A stretch of 64,000 bases of DNA, taken from contig NZ_AP017315.1 in NCBI RefSeq assembly GCF_002355395.1, forward strand, positions 62,001 through 126,000, given 5' to 3'. Under the pieces are notes generated by a model, which saw only the letters and a list, made by a program, of their open reading frames with translations, had not been told where the DNA came from and did no database searches. How positions within the stretch are numbered: the first letter of the stretch is position 1; each line of letters starts with the position of its first letter. This document shows, in pieces, positions 61,887-64,000 of the stretch. The translations under genes were made by a program, and so were the position numbers. The stretch comes from Microcella alkaliphila. GTDB taxonomy: Bacteria; Actinomycetota; Actinomycetes; Actinomycetales; Microbacteriaceae.

Positions 61887-64000
61887 CTACAGCGTCGGCA
61901 GGTCCTCCATGCGGTCGACGGTCAGCGCGTCGCTGTCGGCGTCGACGTGCACGCGCACGACGTCGCCGTCGGTGATCTCGTTGGACAGGATCGCCCGCGC
62001 GAGCCGGTCGTCGATCTCGTGCTGCATGAGCCGGCGCAGCGGACGCGCGCCGTAGATCGGGTCGTAGCCGCGCTCGGCGAGCCAGGCCCGCGCTTCCGGC
62101 GTGACGGCGAGCTGCAGGCGACGGTCCGCGAGCCGGCGCTCGAGGCGGTCGACCTGCAGCGACACGATCTGGCCGAGGTCGTCGGTCGACAGCGTCGAAA
62201 AGACGACGATGTCGTCGAGGCGGTTCACGAACTCGGGCTTGAACGCCTGGCGCACCATGTCGTTCACGGCCGCCACCTTCGTATCCCAGTCGAGCGACGG
62301 GTCGATGAGCGCTTGCGATCCCAGGTTCGAGGTGAGGATCAGAATTGTGTTGCGGAAGTCGACGGTGCGCCCCTGCCCATCGGTGAGTCGCCCGTCGTCG
62401 AGCACCTGCAGCAGCAGGTCGAACACCTCGGGGTGAGCCTTCTCGACCTCGTCGAGCAGGATCACCGAGTAAGGACGGCGGCGCACAGCTTCGGTCAGCT
62501 GCCCGCCCTGCTCGTAACCGACGTAGCCGGGAGGGGCGCCGATGAGCCGCGACACGGCGAACTTCTCGCCGTACTCGCTCATGTCGATGCGCACCATCGA
62601 CTTCTCATCGTCGAACAGGTAGTCGGCGAGCGCCTTCGCGAGCTCCGTCTTGCCGACGCCGGTGGGCCCGAGGAACAGGAAGGAGCCGATCGGCCGGTCG
62701 GGATCGGAGATGCCGGCGCGCGTGCGCCGCACCGCCTCGCTGACGGCGACGACCGCATCCTTCTGCCCGATGATGCGCTTGCCGAGCTCGGCCTCAAGGT
62801 TCAGCAGCTTCTCGGTCTCGCCCTGCGTCAGCTTGTCGACGGGGATGCCCGTCCACGCGGCAACGACGCTCGCGATGTCCTCGTCGGTCACCTGGTCGTT
62901 GACCATGCGCGGGCGCTGCTCGATGTGCTCGGCGTCAGCCAGCTGCTTCTCGATCTTCTTGATCGTCTCGTGCTCGAGGCGCGAGGCCTCCTCGTAGCGG
63001 CCGTCACGGATGGCGAGATCGAGCTGGATGCGGGCGTTGTTGAGGCGCTCCTTCAGATCACCGACCGCGTTCAGGGCGAGCTTCTCGGCCGCCCACGCGC
63101 GTTCCAGCTCGTCGCGCTGGGCGCTCTTGTCGGCGAGTTCGGCGCGCAGCGCCTCGAGTCGCGCCTTCGACGCCTCGTCCTTCTCCTTTTTCAGGGCGAG
63201 CTCTTCGATCTCGAGGCGCGTCACAGCGCGCTTCAGCTCGTCGAGCTCGACGGGGCTCGACTCGATCTCCATCTTCAGCCGGCTGGCGGCCTCGTCGACG
63301 AGGTCGATCGCCTTGTCGGGCAGCTGCCGGCTCGTGATGTAACGGTTCGACAGGCTGGCAGCGGCCACGAGGGCGCTGTCGGCGATCGCCACCTTGTGGT
63401 GCGCTTCGTAGCGTTCCTTGAGGCCGCGCAGGATCGCCACCGTGTCTTCGACGCTCGGCTCTCCGACGAACACCTGCTGGAAGCGGCGCTCGAGCGCGGC
63501 GTCCTTCTCGATGTATTCGCGGTACTCGTTGAGCGTCGTGGCGCCAATGAGCCGCAGCTCGCCGCGGGCGAGCATCGGCTTCAGCATGTTCGCCGCCGCG
63601 ACGGAACCCTCGCCGCCGCCCGCGCCCATGAGCGTGTGCAGCTCGTCGATGAAGGTGATGACGCGGCCGTCGGACTCGTCGATCTCTTTCAGCACGGCCT
63701 TCAACCGCTCTTCGAATTCGCCGCGGTACTTCGCGCCGGCAACCAGCGCGGCCAGGTCGAGCGAGACGAGTTGCTTGTCTTTCAGCGAGTCGGGCACGTC
63801 GCCCGCAACGATGCGCTGGGCGAGGCCTTCGACCACGGCGGTCTTGCCGACGCCGGGCTCGCCGATGAGCACGGGGTTGTTCTTCGTTCGGCGGCTCAGC
63901 ACCTGGCTGACGCGACGAATCTCGGCATCGCGGCCGATGACGGGATCGAGCTTTCCAGCGCTCGCGATCGCGGTGAGGTTGACGCCGTACTGCTCGAGTG
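61887..64000 (-). CDS. clpB: ATP-dependent chaperone ClpB (5' end outside window)
   Basis: About 704 residues are visible, running off the right edge. It shows the first AAA module with [11 protein letters not shown] (Walker A), [21 protein letters not shown] and a helical M domain (heptad-like, [35 protein letters not shown]), then the second module with [18 protein letters not shown] and the [14 protein letters not shown] loop. ClpB resolves protein aggregates with DnaK. The stop gives a DLPTL C-terminus. The N-terminal domain lies beyond the window. Confidence 0.96.
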   Translation of the reverse strand, partial: LEQYGVNLTAIASAGKLDPVIGRDAEIRRVSQVLSRRTKNNPVLIGEPGVGKTAVVEGLAQRIVAGDVPDSLKDKQLVSLDLAALVAGAKYRGEFEERLKAVLKEIDESDGRVITFIDELHTLMGAGGGEGSVAAANMLKPMLARGELRLIGATTLNEYREYIEKDAALERRFQQVFVGEPSVEDTVAILRGLKERYEAHHKVAIADSALVAAASLSNRYITSRQLPDKAIDLVDEAASRLKMEIESSPVELDELKRAVTRLEIEELALKKEKDEASKARLEALRAELADKSAQRDELERAWAAEKLALNAVGDLKERLNNARIQLDLAIRDGRYEEASRLEHETIKKIEKQLADAEHIEQRPRMVNDQVTDEDIASVVAAWTGIPVDKLTQGETEKLLNLEAELGKRIIGQKDAVVAVSEAVRRTRAGISDPDRPIGSFLFLGPTGVGKTELAKALADYLFDDEKSMVRIDMSEYGEKFAVSRLIGAPPGYVGYEQGGQLTEAVRRRPYSVILLDEVEKAHPEVFDLLLQVLDDGRLTDGQGRTVDFRNTILILTSNLGSQALIDPSLDWDTKVAAVNDMVRQAFKPEFVNRLDDIVVFSTLSTDDLGQIVSLQVDRLERRLADRRLQLAVTPEARAWLAERGYDPIYGARPLRRLMQHEIDDRLARAILSNEITDGDVVRVHVDADSDALTVDRMEDLPTL

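Overview
The window is high-GC DNA with dense, often 1-4 bp overlapping genes, GTG starts and occasional leaderless-looking starts. The gene content (MctC/ActP-type symporters with DUF485 partners, DUF6421, DUF2256/DUF3253, 13E12-type HNH protein, Septum_form protein, TIGR02611 protein) points to an actinobacterium, most likely a member of Microbacteriaceae. This is an inference from families, not from a marker gene. I saw no rRNA, tRNA, CRISPR array or prophage.

Left chromosomal part (1-35.8 kb): the tail of a CtpE-like P-type ATPase; two solute:sodium symporter/DUF485 pairs arranged divergently around a LytS/LytTR two-component system; an EamA exporter; chorismate mutase; a CDGSH protein next to a haem-oxygenase-like iron enzyme; a glycosyltransferase; purA; a TetR/MFS divergent pair with a clear palindromic operator; tRNA/rRNA methyltransferase; HNH protein; a three-gene restriction-modification cassette (small protein, MmeI-like fused nuclease-methylase, second methylase); HAD phosphatase; pyrE with a septum-formation protein; xthA; DedA; AEC carrier; DUF6421 with an SDR; NarL-type two-component system with an ABC-2 exporter; threonine aldolase. 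Two 89-bp inverted-repeat elements with the same architecture (573-661 and 8245-8333) lie in intergenic gaps.

Island (35.8-56.6 kb): two same-length, apparently identical 1412-bp IS701-family elements in inverted orientation enclose about 18 kb of catabolic genes, forming a composite-transposon-like unit. Its rightward half holds glycerate 2-kinase, a DeoR regulator, a polyol-type Zn dehydrogenase, a DhnA/LsrF-type class I aldolase and an FGGY kinase. Its leftward half is one long overlapping operon: GntR regulator, TRAP transporter (DctP, DctQ, DctM), aldehyde dehydrogenase, iron alcohol dehydrogenase, Ldh-family oxidoreductase, RraA-type aldolase and a glyoxylate/hydroxypyruvate-reductase-like enzyme. 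The two halves converge on a scar of truncated IS3 and IS481 elements. The set suggests import and oxidation of a hydroxylated acid or polyol, with carbon leaving through aldolase cleavage and the glycerate to 2-phosphoglycerate step. Both island edges carry gene debris (methylase and LacI fragments on the left; formaldehyde-dehydrogenase and IS256 fragments on the right).

Right chromosomal part (56.6-64 kb): a lipoprotein solute-binding protein whose stop codon lies in the IS target site, a Zn alcohol dehydrogenase, an alkylation-repair pair (Ogt and an Ada-AlkA gene with an internal out-of-frame deletion), a VapBC toxin-antitoxin pair and the start-less part of clpB running off the edge.
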